This document shows positions 43,262-52,393 of a stretch of 64,000 bases of DNA, piece by piece. The DNA is from Longimicrobium sp. (GTDB lineage Bacteria; Gemmatimonadota; Gemmatimonadetes; Longimicrobiales; Longimicrobiaceae), in contig DASVWD010000072.1 of the NCBI GenBank assembly GCA_036389795.1, positions 1-64,000 of the forward strand. Reading direction: 5' to 3'. The first letter of the stretch is position 1. Every line of letters starts with the position of its first letter. The position numbers were made by a program, and so were the translations under genes. The notes under the pieces were generated by a model, which had not been told where the DNA came from, made no database searches, and worked only from the letters and a program-made list of their open reading frames with translations.

Positions 43262-43501
43262 ATGAGCACCAGCGACCGCGAAGACAACACCATCTACAAG
43301 GTGGTCGTCAACCACGAGGAGCAGTACTCCATCTGGCCCGCCGACCGCGAGAACGCGCTGGGGTGGAGCGACGCGGGGAAGCAGGGGACCAAGGCCGAGT
43401 GCCTGGCCTACATCGAAGAGGTGTGGACCGACATGCGGCCGCTGTCGCTGCGCAAGAAGATGGAGGAAGACGCCGCGCGCGCCGCGGGGCAGGGCTCCTG
43501 A
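43262..43501 (+). CDS. MbtH family protein
   Basis: MbtH proteins bind and activate NRPS adenylation domains. The 79-aa protein has the full signature: [20 protein letters not shown] (about 10-29), [20 protein letters not shown] (about 49-66). ATG 43262 has GGAGG six bases upstream. No NRPS gene is in the window, so its partner is elsewhere or has been lost. It is between the FkbI-like and thioesterase genes. Confidence 0.95.
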   Translation: MSTSDREDNTIYKVVVNHEEQYSIWPADRENALGWSDAGKQGTKAECLAYIEEVWTDMRPLSLRKKMEEDAARAAGQGS

Positions 43502-43517
43502 CGCCGGCGGTGGCACG

Positions 43518-44309
43518 GTGACCGGCAGACCGGGCGGCCTGGGCTCCTGGGTGATGGTCCCGCGGCCCGCGCCCTCGGCGCGGCTGCGGCTCTTCTGCTT
43601 CCCGTACGCGGGGGGCGGCGCCTCGATCTTCTACCCCTGGGCGCGCCTCCTCCCGCCCGAGGTGGAGCTCTGCGCCGTGCAGCTCCCCGGGCGCGAGGCG
43701 CGCCTCTCCGAGCGGCCGATCGGCGACCTGGCGGAGCTCACCGACCGGCTCTACGATGCGCTCCTGCCGTACTTCGACCGGCCGTTCGCCTTCTTCGGGC
43801 ACAGCAACGGCGGGCTGATGGCGTTCGAGCTGGCGCGCAAGCTCCGGCGCGAGGGGCGGCGCGGCCCCGTGCACCTCTTCGTCTCGGGCCGCCCCGCCCC
43901 CCAGCTCGCCCTCGACGAGCCGCCGATCCACTCGCTCCCCGAGCCGGAGTTCCTCGACGCGCTGCGCCGCTTCCAGGGCACGCCCGAGGAGGTGCTGCAG
44001 AACGCGGAGATCATGCAGCTCATCTCCCCGATGCTGCGCGCCGACTTCGCCCTGGGCGAGACGTACGCCTACCGCGAGGAGCGCCCGCTGGCCATCCCCA
44101 TCTCGTCGTACGGCGGGCGGACGGACGACGAGGTGTCGGAGGAGCAGGCGGCGGCCTGGCGCGAGCAGACCAGCGCCGAGTTCCACCTGAAGATGTTCCC
44201 CGGCGGCCACTTCTTCCTGAACACCGACCGCGCGCTGGTGCTCGAGGAGCTCTCGCGGGAGCTGCGCGGTGCGCTGGCGCGGCTGTCCGGCAGCGCCGCG
44301 CATGCCTGA
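43518..44309 (+). CDS. type II thioesterase of an NRPS/PKS system
   Basis: Type II thioesterases remove wrongly loaded groups from carrier domains. The 263-aa alpha/beta hydrolase has the family opening RLFCFPYAGGGASIFYPWARLL (about 23-44), the nucleophile GHSNGG (Ser about 96) and the late GGHFFL with the catalytic His (about 233). The start is GTG 43518; ATG 43554 is possible. It overlaps the PPTase gene by eight bases. Confidence 0.92.
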   Translation: MTGRPGGLGSWVMVPRPAPSARLRLFCFPYAGGGASIFYPWARLLPPEVELCAVQLPGREARLSERPIGDLAELTDRLYDALLPYFDRPFAFFGHSNGGLMAFELARKLRREGRRGPVHLFVSGRPAPQLALDEPPIHSLPEPEFLDALRRFQGTPEEVLQNAEIMQLISPMLRADFALGETYAYREERPLAIPISSYGGRTDDEVSEEQAAAWREQTSAEFHLKMFPGGHFFLNTDRALVLEELSRELRGALARLSGSAAHA

Positions 44310-45072
44310 CGCCTGGGGGCCGCCCCCGCCGGAGCTGGTCCTGCCCGACGACGAGGTGCACGTCTGGCGCGCCTCGCTCGCCCCGCCGCCCGGCGAGCTG
44401 GAGCGGCTGCTCGCGCTGCTGGACGACGAAGAGCGCGCGCGGGCCGGGCGCTTCCGCTTTCCCGTGCACCGAGACCGCTTCGTGGCCGGCCGCGGCATCC
44501 AGCGCGAGTTGCTGGCCCGCTACCTGGGCGTCCGCCCGGCCGCCCTGCGCTACCGCCACGCCCCGCACGGCAAGCCCGAGCTGGACGGCCCCGAGGCCGC
44601 GAGCGGGCTCCGCTTCAACGTCTCCAACGCGGAAGACCGGCTGCTGGTGGCCGTCGCCCGCGGACGCGAGGTGGGCGTGGACCTGGAGCCGCTGCGCCCC
44701 ATGCCCGACGGCGAGGCCATCGCCCTCCGCTTCTTCTCCGTGCCCGAGAACGAAGTCTTCGGCGCCATCCCCCCCGCAGGGCGCGACCTGGCCTTCTTCA
44801 CCTGCTGGACGCGCAAGGAGGCGTTCATCAAGGCGGTGGGGGAGGGGCTGTCGATGCCGCTGGACTGCTTCGACGTGACGCTCACCCCCGGCGAGCCCGC
44901 CCGCCTCCTCCGCACCCGCGGCAACCCCGCCGAGGTGGAGCGCTGGACGCTCCGCGAGCTGGACCCCGGCCCCGGGTGGGTGGCCGCCCTCGCCGCCGAG
45001 GGCCGTGGGTGGAGCGTCCGCCTGTTCGACCGGGACGCCGCTTTCCCCGGCCCACCCGCCCACACCGGGTGA
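44302..45072 (+). CDS. Sfp-type 4'-phosphopantetheinyl transferase
   Basis: This enzyme activates carrier proteins by adding the CoA-derived arm. The 256-aa protein has the two-lobed Sfp length and the motifs FNVSNAEDRLLVAV (about 114), EVGVDLEPLRP (magnesium ligands Asp and Glu, about 131-141) and FFTCWTRKEAFIKAVGEGL (about 170-188). ATG 44302 overlaps the thioesterase stop. It closes the operon and could serve the FkbJ-like ACP as well as missing NRPS/PKS proteins. Confidence 0.94.
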   Translation: MPDAWGPPPPELVLPDDEVHVWRASLAPPPGELERLLALLDDEERARAGRFRFPVHRDRFVAGRGIQRELLARYLGVRPAALRYRHAPHGKPELDGPEAASGLRFNVSNAEDRLLVAVARGREVGVDLEPLRPMPDGEAIALRFFSVPENEVFGAIPPAGRDLAFFTCWTRKEAFIKAVGEGLSMPLDCFDVTLTPGEPARLLRTRGNPAEVERWTLRELDPGPGWVAALAAEGRGWSVRLFDRDAAFPGPPAHTG

Positions 45073-45151
45073 TCGGGCGCGAAAGAAGATCTGCCGCACC
45101 CGCCCAGGATCGTCCCGACGGCGCGAAAGAGAGCGAGGCCGAGCTTTCCGC

Positions 45152-46024
45152 TCAGCCTCGCGTCCGGGCCTTCCGCCTGCTTTCGCGCCGCTCTCCTCCT
45201 GGCCGCGGGCGGTCCTTCCCCTCCGCCCGCACCCGTGCCAGCTCCTCCAGGAACACGTGCGCCGCCCGCGCGAACGCCCCCTCGCGCCGCAGGGTGGTGG
45301 GGATGGTGCCGAGGAAGTCCTGCATCGCCCTCCGCAGGCTGCTGTCCGACGAGTAGCCGCAGGCGTAGGCCACGCTCAGCACCGTGCGCCCGGGGTCGTC
45401 CAGGAGCGACGCCGCCAGCAGGATGCGCATCCAGGCCATCAGCCGGCGGGGAGGCGGGAGCCCAGCGCGCTCCGACCAGCGGAGCACGGTGCGCTCCGAC
45501 AGGTGCAGCGCGCGGGCCAGGTCGCGCCCCCGCCCGCCCATCGAGACGATCTCCGCCGCGGTCATCAGCAGCGTCCGCGCGCGCCCGGAGATGGTGGTGG
45601 GCAGGCAGCGCTGCAGCAGGTTCTGCAGCGGACGCCCCTGCGCCGCGCGCAGCCGCCGCGTGATCGCCTCCTGCGTGGACTCGTCGTCCAGCGAGATGAC
45701 GTCGGTGACCCCCCACTCGCCCAGCGTGCGCAGGTCGTGCGAGCGGCCCGGCCGCACCTCCATCGCCGCGACCACCGTGGCCGAGGGAAACTCCCAGAGC
45801 AGCGCCCGCAGCTCCGGCGCGAGCTGCAGGCCGTCGCGCGAGATGGTGGCGTACGGGTCGACGATCAGCAGGGCCGCGGGCGGCGCTTCCGAGACCGCCG
45901 CCCGCAGCGCGTCCCAGTCCGGGAGGAAGCTGCACCGGAAGCTCTTCCCGCCCACGCGGCGCACCCGCTCCCGGAACGCACTGTTCGGGTGCATCACCAG
46001 CACAGGACGGGGCAGGGGAGGCAT
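45152..46024 (-). CDS. AraC-type transcription regulator
   Basis: The 290-aa protein has an N-terminal receiver-like domain without a clear phosphorylation motif (VLVMHPNSAFRERVRRVG, LLIVDPYATI) and a C-terminal AraC HTH region: GRDLARALHLSERTVLRWSERAGLPPP and VAYACGYSSDSSLRRAMQDFLGTIPTTLRR. The basic tail is Arg/Lys-rich. A good -10 (TATAGT, 46042-46037) lies only 13 bases before ATG 46024 and there is no ribosome site, so its mRNA may be nearly leaderless. It is divergent from the small lipoprotein gene and convergent with the PPTase. Confidence 0.82.
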   Translation of the reverse strand: MPPLPRPVLVMHPNSAFRERVRRVGGKSFRCSFLPDWDALRAAVSEAPPAALLIVDPYATISRDGLQLAPELRALLWEFPSATVVAAMEVRPGRSHDLRTLGEWGVTDVISLDDESTQEAITRRLRAAQGRPLQNLLQRCLPTTISGRARTLLMTAAEIVSMGGRGRDLARALHLSERTVLRWSERAGLPPPRRLMAWMRILLAASLLDDPGRTVLSVAYACGYSSDSSLRRAMQDFLGTIPTTLRREGAFARAAHVFLEELARVRAEGKDRPRPGGERRESRRKARTRG

Positions 46025-46036
46025 GACGTGTCGTGT

Positions 46037-46042
46037 ACTATA
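46037..46042 (-). promoter_or_regulatory. -10 hexamer TATAGT close to the AraC-type start
   Basis: The hexamer gives a start of transcription about six bases before ATG 46024. The -35 region is weak. The surrounding TATAGTACAC resembles TATAGTATACA before the gene at 47775. Confidence 0.4.
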
Positions 46043-46159
46043 TGGTCCCAGGACGGCAGAGAATGGGCGCGAAGTGCACCGTGGACGCAAATTCACGTCG
46101 CACCGGACAACGGCTGCGTTGTCTTCAGCTGCCCAGCATCCCCCTAAACAACCAGACCT

Positions 46160-46420
46160 ATGAGATCCGCCCGGCTCCTCCTGGCCTGCGCCGCCGTTTC
46201 CGTGCTCGCGGCCTGCGGCACCGACCCGATCACCGCTCCCGTCGCCCCTCAGGGCCCGCGCTTCGACACGGGAACGACGGCCCCGAGCGACACCTCACAC
46301 ACCAGCGGCCTCCCCGGCTCGAGCGAGTGCTCCGGCAGCCTGATGCTGGTCACCCAGTCCGACGGCTCCGTCACGCTGGAGTGCGTGCAGGCTGAAAAGC
46401 AAAATGGTACTGGCTCCTGA
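46160..46420 (+). CDS. small lipoprotein
   Basis: The 86-aa product has a lipoprotein signal (MRSARLLLACAAVSVLAAC, Cys19) and a short mature part of about 67 residues, rich in Thr, Ser and Pro with cysteines at about 55 and 76 that could form a disulfide. No family is recognised. It lies between the AraC-type regulator (divergent) and a TPR protein (convergent). It could be a surface peptide or a substrate of signalling; both are inference. Confidence 0.65.
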   Translation: MRSARLLLACAAVSVLAACGTDPITAPVAPQGPRFDTGTTAPSDTSHTSGLPGSSECSGSLMLVTQSDGSVTLECVQAEKQNGTGS

Positions 46421-46430
46421 GAAGATCCCG

Positions 46431-46500
46431 CCGGCGCAGTCTGCGGACCGCGCCGGCGTTCAAAGCTTCGCCCGCGGCCGCCTGGGTTCTAGGCGGCCGC
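46431..46500. terminator. two hairpins between convergent genes
   Basis: CGCCGGCGC/GCGCCGGCG (46431-46459) and GCGGCCGCCT/AGGCGGCCGC (46476-46500) lie between the small lipoprotein and the TPR gene. The second overlaps the last codons of the TPR gene. Confidence 0.6.
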
Positions 46501-47775
46501 AGCCGTAAGTACTTCGACCAACTGGTCGGCGAACGATGCGGTCGAGCGCGCGGGGGACGTACGCTCCGCGACCGTCTTTTCTGCCCGACGTCCATGCCGA
46601 ACCGCATCAAGGACAGCTTCAGCTTCGAAAGCGACCTTCGCGTGTCCATTTTCCCGCGCGATCTCCACTGCGCGTTCCGCAGCTTGCTCTGCCCGATCCC
46701 ATTCACCAAGACTGGAGGCACCGAGCGCAAGCTCCAGATACGCGTCGGCTGCACGGGCCTCGTAACTCGGCTCCTTCGTCAACCGCACGGTCTCGGTGAA
46801 GTACCGGCGGAAGAGATTCCGGTCACCCACACCTCCTGCGGCGCGCGCGATGTGAGCCCGCAGCAACAGCGGCAGGAACTGCGGATTCGGAAGCCGCTCA
46901 AGAGACTGGAGAACGGGAAGCACCTGCGCGAAGTAGCCCTGGTTCATCCAGTAGTAGGCGATGTCGTGCGCCAGGATCGGCAGGAACGAGTGCTCGGGGC
47001 CGTAGCAGCGCAGGGCCATCCGGGCGTACTCCTCGGCTTGGGCGTTGCGGCCCGTTTCCGTGGCAATCACGAACAAGTCGTGAGCAGCCAAGCCCTGAAT
47101 CTCCACCATACCCTTCCGGCGCGCGGCGCGCAGGGCCTTGATGTGCATCCGATGCGCGGCCGGCAGGTTGCCGCGCATCAGCAGCATGTTGCCTAGCGCC
47201 ATGTAGGCGCGCGCGTACGAGTCCCAATCGCCCGCCTGTCGGGCGATCATGATGGTGTGGCGGAACCACGTCTCGGCGCGGGCCTGCTCGCCGCGGCTGC
47301 GCGCCATCCTCCCCACCTCCAACGAGAGCACGGCGTTGCGCGGCGCCGAGAGCGCGGCCGCCTGGGTTAAGGCGAGCGCCGTGGCGCCATGCCCGGTGCG
47401 CTCGGCCCACTGCGCGATGGCGCGGCAGGCGTCGGCCACCGCCTCGCCGGTGGTGGACTCGGGGGCGCCCAGCATGCGGCCGATCGCCACCAGCGAGTCG
47501 ACCAGGTCGGCGGGGACGCTGGCGTCGAGCAGGTCGGCCAGGCGCTTGCGGCTCGCCTCGGGCGCGAACAGGCCGCCGCGCTCGCCCGGCTCGGCCGTGG
47601 CCCAGAACATCACGTTCCGGTACGACTGCCAGAGCAGGAGCCCGGCTTCTCCGGCCACCTCGCGGAGGATCTCCATCCCTTCCAGCGTCTCGGCGGACCC
47701 CCGCGTCAACGGCGGCGGGGTGCGCCAGCGGCGGGGCGGGCGCGCCTGCGCGGTCTTGGCCCGGGTGGACTTCAT
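46489..47775 (-). CDS. TPR repeat protein (unknown role)
   Basis: The 428-aa protein has a basic, Pro-rich N-terminus (1-25), a helical region (30-115) and TPR-like repeats (about 120-390), for example AETWFRHTIMIARQAGDWD and AAHRMHIKALRAARRKGM. No HTH or enzymatic domain is clear. ATG 47775 has AGGAGAG eight bases upstream. It has a well-formed AT-rich promoter. Codon use toward its 3' end (46489-46800) is less GC-rich than its neighbours. Confidence 0.75.
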   Translation of the reverse strand: MKSTRAKTAQARPPRRWRTPPPLTRGSAETLEGMEILREVAGEAGLLLWQSYRNVMFWATAEPGERGGLFAPEASRKRLADLLDASVPADLVDSLVAIGRMLGAPESTTGEAVADACRAIAQWAERTGHGATALALTQAAALSAPRNAVLSLEVGRMARSRGEQARAETWFRHTIMIARQAGDWDSYARAYMALGNMLLMRGNLPAAHRMHIKALRAARRKGMVEIQGLAAHDLFVIATETGRNAQAEEYARMALRCYGPEHSFLPILAHDIAYYWMNQGYFAQVLPVLQSLERLPNPQFLPLLLRAHIARAAGGVGDRNLFRRYFTETVRLTKEPSYEARAADAYLELALGASSLGEWDRAEQAAERAVEIARENGHAKVAFEAEAVLDAVRHGRRAEKTVAERTSPARSTASFADQLVEVLTAAAA

Positions 47776-47823
47776 CTATACTCTCCTTGCGGATCACTTG
47801 GGCACGATTCTGATACCAATTCT

Positions 47824-47857
47824 GTATACTATACGCTGTGCACGGGCAAAACGCCAA
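47824..47857 (-). promoter_or_regulatory. promoter of the 46489-47775 TPR gene
   Basis: Minus-strand TTGGCG (47857-47852) and TATAGT (47833-47828) are 18 bases apart. The -10 lies in the 11-bp palindrome GTATACTATAC (47824-47834), which could also be an operator. Confidence 0.5.
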
Positions 47858-47951
47858 CATTTTCTCACGCGCTGCTCCCGTCATCTGTAGCAGGATCGGT
47901 GCCTATTCCGCCACAACCATGCCGACGACCCACCATTTGCACCGTTTTGGT

Positions 47952-50345
47952 TCAAGGTTGGCCGCCGGTACTCACCGGCCTTTCCATACCCGCTTCCTCT
48001 CCTGCGGGTTTCGTGCCGCTTTGTCCACCTTCTTCCGCGAGGGAGCGCGCCGCTGTTTCAGCCGGCTGGTCCGAATAGGTGAAGGCGAGGCGTCCGTCCT
48101 CGGCTCCGACCCTCACCCGGCCACCGTGCTCCAGGCGGCCGAAGAGGAGCTCGTCGCCGAGCGGGCGCAGGATCTCCTCCTGGATCAGGCGGCCGAGCGG
48201 GCGGGCGCCGTTCAGCGGGTCGAGGCCGCGCTCGGCGAGCCAGGCGCGCGCCGCGGGATCGAGCTCCAGCGCCACGCCGCGGGCGGCCAGCCGGGCGCCG
48301 GCCTCGCCGACCATGCGGTCCACGATGCGCTCCATCACCGCGAGCGAGAGGGGGGTGAAGGAGATGCGCGCGTCCAGGCGGTTGCGGAACTCGGGGGGGA
48401 AGGTGCGCTCGAAGGCGCGCTCGTCCTCGCCGGAGGCGTCGCCGGGGGCGAAGCCGGCGCGGCGGCGCGACAGCTCTTCGGCACCCACGTTGCTGGTCAT
48501 GATCAGCACGACATTGCGAAAGTCGGCCTTCTTCCCGTTGTTGTCGGTGAGCCGACCGTAATCCATCACCTGCAGCAGCAGGTTGAATACGTCGGGGTGC
48601 GCCTTCTCGATCTCGTCCAGGAGGAGCACGGCGTGGGGGGTGCGGGTCACGGCGTCGGTGAGCAGCCCCGCCTGGTCGAAGCCCACGTAGCCGGGGGGCG
48701 CGCCGATCAGGCGGGAGACGGTGTGCCGCTCCATGTACTCGCTCATGTCGAAGCGGATCAGCTCGATCCCCAGCACCTCGGCCAGGCTGCGGGCGACCTC
48801 GGTCTTCCCCACGCCGGTGGGCCCGGTGAACAGGTAGCTGCCGACCGGCTTCTGCGGGTCGCGCAGGCCCGCGCGCGAGAGCCTGATGGCAGAGGCGAGC
48901 TGCTCGATGGCGCGGTCCTGCCCGTAGACGCGCCGCTTGAGCTCGGACTCGAGGGTGCGCAGCCGCTCGCGGTCGGAAGCCGCGACGGTGCGGGGCGGCA
49001 CCTGCGCCATGGAGGCCAGGATGCGCTCGACCACTTCGGTGTCGACCGCCGGCCACTCGCCGTCTTCGCCCGCATCGCCCGCGGAGAGGCGCACGTCGGC
49101 GCCGGCCTCGTCGAGGACGTCGATGGCCTTGTCGGGGAGGCGCCGGTCGTGGAGGTAGCGCGCGGAGAGCTCGGCGGCGGCGCGCACGGCGTCGCCCGTG
49201 TAGCGGACGCGGTGGAACTCCTCGTAGCGCGGACGCAGCCCCTCCAGGATCCGCACCGTCTCCTCGGCGCTGGGCTCGGCGACGTCGATCTTCTGGAAGC
49301 GGCGGGCGAGGGCGCGGTCCTTTTCGAAATGCGTGCGCAGCTCCTCCCAGGTGGTGGAGCCGATGCAGCGCAGCCCCGCCTGCAGGGCGGGCTTGAGCAG
49401 GTTGGAGGCGTCCATGCTCCCGCCGGAGGTGCTCCCGGCGCCCACCAGGGTGTGGATCTCGTCGATGAAGAGGATGGCGCCGGGGCGGGCCTCCAGCTCC
49501 TTCAGCACTCCCTTGAGCCGCTCTTCGAAGTCGCCGCGGTAGCGGGTGCCGGCCAGCAGCGCGCCCATGTCGAGGGCGAAGATCTCGGCGCCCTTGAGCG
49601 CCGCCGGCACCTCGCCGCGGTGGACCTTGAGCGCCAGCCCCTCGGCGAGCGCGGTCTTCCCCACGCCGGGGTCGCCCACGAAGAGCGGGTTGTTCTTGCG
49701 CCGCCGGGCCAGCACGTGGACGGCGCGGGTGATCTCGCGGTCGCGCCCGATCAGCGGGTCCACGCGCCCCTCGGCGGCCAGGCGGTTGAGGCTCACCGTG
49801 AAGCGCCGGAGCGCCTCGCCCGGCTCGGCCGCTTCTTCGTCCTCGTCCGTCGCCTCGGCGTCGGCGCCCACCTCCTCGACGCGGCGGGCGACGCCGGTGG
49901 AGGGCTTCTCCGGCGGATCGCTGGCGGCGCGCATCAGCGCCAGGCGGCTCACCCTCTCTTCCTCCAGGAAGTGCACGGCGAAGGAGTCCTGCTCGCCCCA
50001 GAGCGCCACCAGCACGTGCGCGCCGGTGACCTCCTCGCGGCCCGAGCGCAGCACCTGCAGGGCGGCCTCCTGCACCACGCGCCGGAAGGCGAGCGTGGGC
50101 GTCGCCTGCTCGAGCGGCGCGGTGGAGGCGGCCTTGACCTCGTCGGAGAGGAAGCGGTCCAGGCGGCGCTTGAGCCGCTCCACGCCGCCCCCGGCCGCCG
50201 CCACGGCCGCGGCGGTGGCCTCGTCGTGCAGGAGCGCGAACAGCAGGTGCTCCAGCCCGGCGTAGGCGTGGCCGCGGCGGGCGGCCTCCAGGACGGCCAG
50301 GTGCAGGGTGATCTCCAGCTCGGGGCGCAGCGCGGGGCTCGACAT
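47952..50345 (-). CDS. clpA: ATP-dependent Clp protease ATPase subunit ClpA
   Basis: ClpA unfolds substrates and feeds them to ClpP. The 797-aa protein has the N-terminal double Clp repeat (1-140), D1 with GDPGVGKT (Walker A, about 224-231) and [12 protein letters not shown], and D2 with GPTGVGKT (about 510-517) and [11 protein letters not shown] ClpP-contact loop, RRRAGFAPG, is present. There is no ClpB-type middle coiled coil. It follows clpS, its adaptor. An octamer array lies directly before ATG 50345 and there is no ribosome site. No clpP is in the window. Confidence 0.95.
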   Translation of the reverse strand: MSSPALRPELEITLHLAVLEAARRGHAYAGLEHLLFALLHDEATAAAVAAAGGGVERLKRRLDRFLSDEVKAASTAPLEQATPTLAFRRVVQEAALQVLRSGREEVTGAHVLVALWGEQDSFAVHFLEEERVSRLALMRAASDPPEKPSTGVARRVEEVGADAEATDEDEEAAEPGEALRRFTVSLNRLAAEGRVDPLIGRDREITRAVHVLARRRKNNPLFVGDPGVGKTALAEGLALKVHRGEVPAALKGAEIFALDMGALLAGTRYRGDFEERLKGVLKELEARPGAILFIDEIHTLVGAGSTSGGSMDASNLLKPALQAGLRCIGSTTWEELRTHFEKDRALARRFQKIDVAEPSAEETVRILEGLRPRYEEFHRVRYTGDAVRAAAELSARYLHDRRLPDKAIDVLDEAGADVRLSAGDAGEDGEWPAVDTEVVERILASMAQVPPRTVAASDRERLRTLESELKRRVYGQDRAIEQLASAIRLSRAGLRDPQKPVGSYLFTGPTGVGKTEVARSLAEVLGIELIRFDMSEYMERHTVSRLIGAPPGYVGFDQAGLLTDAVTRTPHAVLLLDEIEKAHPDVFNLLLQVMDYGRLTDNNGKKADFRNVVLIMTSNVGAEELSRRRAGFAPGDASGEDERAFERTFPPEFRNRLDARISFTPLSLAVMERIVDRMVGEAGARLAARGVALELDPAARAWLAERGLDPLNGARPLGRLIQEEILRPLGDELLFGRLEHGGRVRVGAEDGRLAFTYSDQPAETAARSLAEEGGQSGTKPAGEEAGMERPVSTGGQP

Positions 50346-50353
50346 CGAACGGC

Positions 50354-50395
50354 AAGTGCGAAAGTGCGTGAGTGCGTGAGTGCGAAAGTACGGGG
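50354..50395. repeat. family A array (AGTGCGTG octamers) between clpS and clpA
   Basis: Units AAGTGCGA, AAGTGCGTG, AGTGCGTG and AGTGCGAA run in tandem from eight bases before the clpA start to ten bases after the clpS stop. The array fills the whole gap. Confidence 0.7.
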
Positions 50396-50404
50396 TTCTT
50401 CCCG

Positions 50405-50764
50405 CTACTCCGGCTCCATCGTCAGCATCAGCGGGTAGCCTTCGGACTGGGCGGCGGTGGTGACGCGCTCGATGCGGGTCTCGGCTTCGTCACGGGTGTA
50501 GGTGCCCGCCACGCCCACGCCCAGGTGGTGCACCTGCAGCATGATGCGCGTGGCCTCGGTGGCCGTCTTCTCGAAGTAGCGCACCAGCGTGTCCACCACG
50601 AACTCCATGGTGGTGTAGTCGTCGTTGTGCAGCAGCACCCGGTACAGCGACGGACGGCGCGTCTTCGGGCGCTCGCGGACGGCGACCCCCTCTTCGCGGT
50701 CGGGATCGGCGTCGCGGTCGTCGCGCGCGCGGGGAGGGGCCCGGTGGCTCGTGGGGACGAGCAT
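50405..50764 (-). CDS. clpS: Clp adaptor protein ClpS
   Basis: ClpS brings N-degron substrates to ClpA. The 119-aa protein has the family core: YRVLLHNDDYTTMEFVVDTL (about 41-60, with the Asp-Asp pair of the N-end pocket), ATRIMLQVHHLGVGVAGTYTRDEAE (about 70-94). The first 35 residues are a charged Arg/Asp extension. The start ATG 50764 overlaps the TGA of the HxlR gene, so the two are co-translated. Confidence 0.95.
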   Translation of the reverse strand: MLVPTSHRAPPRARDDRDADPDREEGVAVRERPKTRRPSLYRVLLHNDDYTTMEFVVDTLVRYFEKTATEATRIMLQVHHLGVGVAGTYTRDEAETRIERVTTAAQSEGYPLMLTMEPE

Positions 50765-51132
50765 CACACCGCCGAGGCCGCCGCGAACCCCTCGCGGGCG
50801 CGCTCGACCTCCCAGAAGTGGTCCTCGGCCCAGCGGCAGAGCGCGGAGAGCGGCTCCACCAGCGTCTCGCCCAGCGGCGAGAGCGAGTACTCCACCCGCG
50901 GGGGGACCACGGGGTAGACCTTGCGCTCCACCAGCCCGTCGCGCTCCAGCCCGCGCAGCGTCTGCGTGAGCATCTTCTGCGACACGCCGCCCACCGCGCG
51001 CTGCAGCTCGCCGAAGCGGCGCGTGCCCCGGGCCAGCACGTAGATCACGATCACCGCCCACTTGTCGGCCACCAGGTCCAGCACCTGGCGCGAGCCGCAG
51101 CGCTCGCTGCAGACGTCTCCCCGCTCCGTCAT
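50764..51132 (-). CDS. HxlR-type winged-helix regulator
   Basis: The 122-aa protein matches the HxlR family: CGSRQVLDLVADKWAVIVIYVLARGTRRFGELQRAV, QKMLTQTLRGLERDGLVERKVYPVVPPRVEYSLSPLG. Cysteines near the start (CSERCGS) are placed where redox-sensing members have theirs. ATG 51132 or GTG 51138 starts it. It is upstream of clpS in an overlapping pair, an unusual partnership. It is probably autoregulated from the 51139-51230 region. Confidence 0.9.
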   Translation of the reverse strand: MTERGDVCSERCGSRQVLDLVADKWAVIVIYVLARGTRRFGELQRAVGGVSQKMLTQTLRGLERDGLVERKVYPVVPPRVEYSLSPLGETLVEPLSALCRWAEDHFWEVERAREGFAAASAV

Positions 51133-51234
51133 GGTCACCGAAAGGTGGGTATGGACGATCCGGGCGCTTACCCGCCGGCTTCGTCAGTATAAGCTCCGGC
51201 GGCACGGGGAGGAAAGGGTCCTCTCGCGCCCACG

Positions 51235-51273
51235 CGAAGCGGCCCCGTCCGGTACCCGGGCGGGGCCGCTTCC
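51235..51273 (-). terminator. terminator after the SPFH gene
   Basis: The stem AAGCGGCCCCG...CGGGGCCGCTT with a CCGGTACCCGG loop region lies 17 bp after the SPFH stop codon. Confidence 0.7.
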
Positions 51274-51289
51274 ATCGTCTTCGCCGAAG

Positions 51290-52393
51290 CTACTGGGGCG
51301 GGAGCGGGGGCGGGACGGCGGCGAAGACGGAGGCCAGCTCGCTCACCTCGCCGGCGGGCGTCCACTGGGCCATCCCCTGCCGCCACACCAGCGTCTCGCG
51401 GGTGAGGGTGCCGCCAGCGGCCTGCTGGCGCAGCGCGTCGATCCCGTGGGGGCCCGTCTGCTGGCCGTCCACCGCGACGAAGAACGGGGCCTGTCCCGGC
51501 AGCGGGGGCGGCGCCGCGCCGCCGCCCTGCGGCTGCTGGCCGCCCAGCGCGCCCGCCATCTGCTGCGCCAGCCCGAAGCCCAGCCCCGCGCCCATCCCGG
51601 CGCCGGCCAGGCCGCCCGGGTTCTGCGCGGCGTCGCGGATGGCCTCGGCGGTCTGGTAGCGCGTGTACGCCCCCAGGTCGCCGATCACCCCCATGCTGCT
51701 GCGCTTGTCGAGCGCCTTCACCACCTCGTCCGGCAGCGAGATGTTCTCGATGACGAAGCGGGTGAGCTCCAGCCCGTACTCGGCCAAGTCGGCGGCCATG
51801 CGGGCGCGCACCACGTCGCCCATCTCGTCGTAGTTGGCCGCCAGGTCCAGCGCGGCGATCTTGCTCTCGCCCAGCGCGTCGGTGAAGCGTGAGGCCACCA
51901 GCGAGCGCACCTGCTCACTGATCCCCTCGGTGGTGAAGCGGGCGTTGGTCCCCACGATCTGCGCGATGAACTTCGCCGGCTCGGAGACGCGGATCACGTA
52001 CGAGCCGAACGCCTTCAGCCGCACGGGGCCGAACTCGGGGTCGCGCAGCATGATGGGGTTCTTGGTCCCCCACTTCTGGTCGGTGAACTGGCGGGTGGAG
52101 ACGAAGTAGACCTCGGCCTTGAACGGCGAGTCGAAGCCGTACTTCCAGCCGCGCAGCGTGGAGAGGATCGGCAGGTTCTCGGTCCTGAGCTCGTAGCGGC
52201 CGGGGCTGAACACGTCGGCGATCTGCCCCTGGTCCACGAAGACGGCGGCCTGCCCGGGGCGCACGATGAGCTGCGCGCCGTTCTTGATCTCGTTCTCGTG
52301 CCGCTCGAACCGGTGCACCATCGTGTTGCCGGTGTCGTCCAGCCACTCGACGATGTCGATCAGCTCGGTCTTGATGAAGTCCCAGAGGCCCAT
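51290..52393 (-). CDS. SPFH-domain protein with C-terminal GYF_2 domain
   Basis: The 367-aa protein has an SPFH/virion-core (YdjI-like) domain (about 1-240; NGAQLIVRPGQAAVFVDQGQIADVFSPGRYEL), a Gly/Gln-rich linker (about 255-295) and a GYF_2-type domain (about 298-355; FFVAVDGQQTGPHGIDALRQQ). The architecture is common in cytoplasmic proteins of unknown role that assemble into membrane-linked scaffolds. ATG 52393 is the best start, with a weak site. It is a single-gene unit ending in a strong terminator. Confidence 0.85.
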   Translation of the reverse strand: MGLWDFIKTELIDIVEWLDDTGNTMVHRFERHENEIKNGAQLIVRPGQAAVFVDQGQIADVFSPGRYELRTENLPILSTLRGWKYGFDSPFKAEVYFVSTRQFTDQKWGTKNPIMLRDPEFGPVRLKAFGSYVIRVSEPAKFIAQIVGTNARFTTEGISEQVRSLVASRFTDALGESKIAALDLAANYDEMGDVVRARMAADLAEYGLELTRFVIENISLPDEVVKALDKRSSMGVIGDLGAYTRYQTAEAIRDAAQNPGGLAGAGMGAGLGFGLAQQMAGALGGQQPQGGGAAPPPLPGQAPFFVAVDGQQTGPHGIDALRQQAAGGTLTRETLVWRQGMAQWTPAGEVSELASVFAAVPPPLPPQ

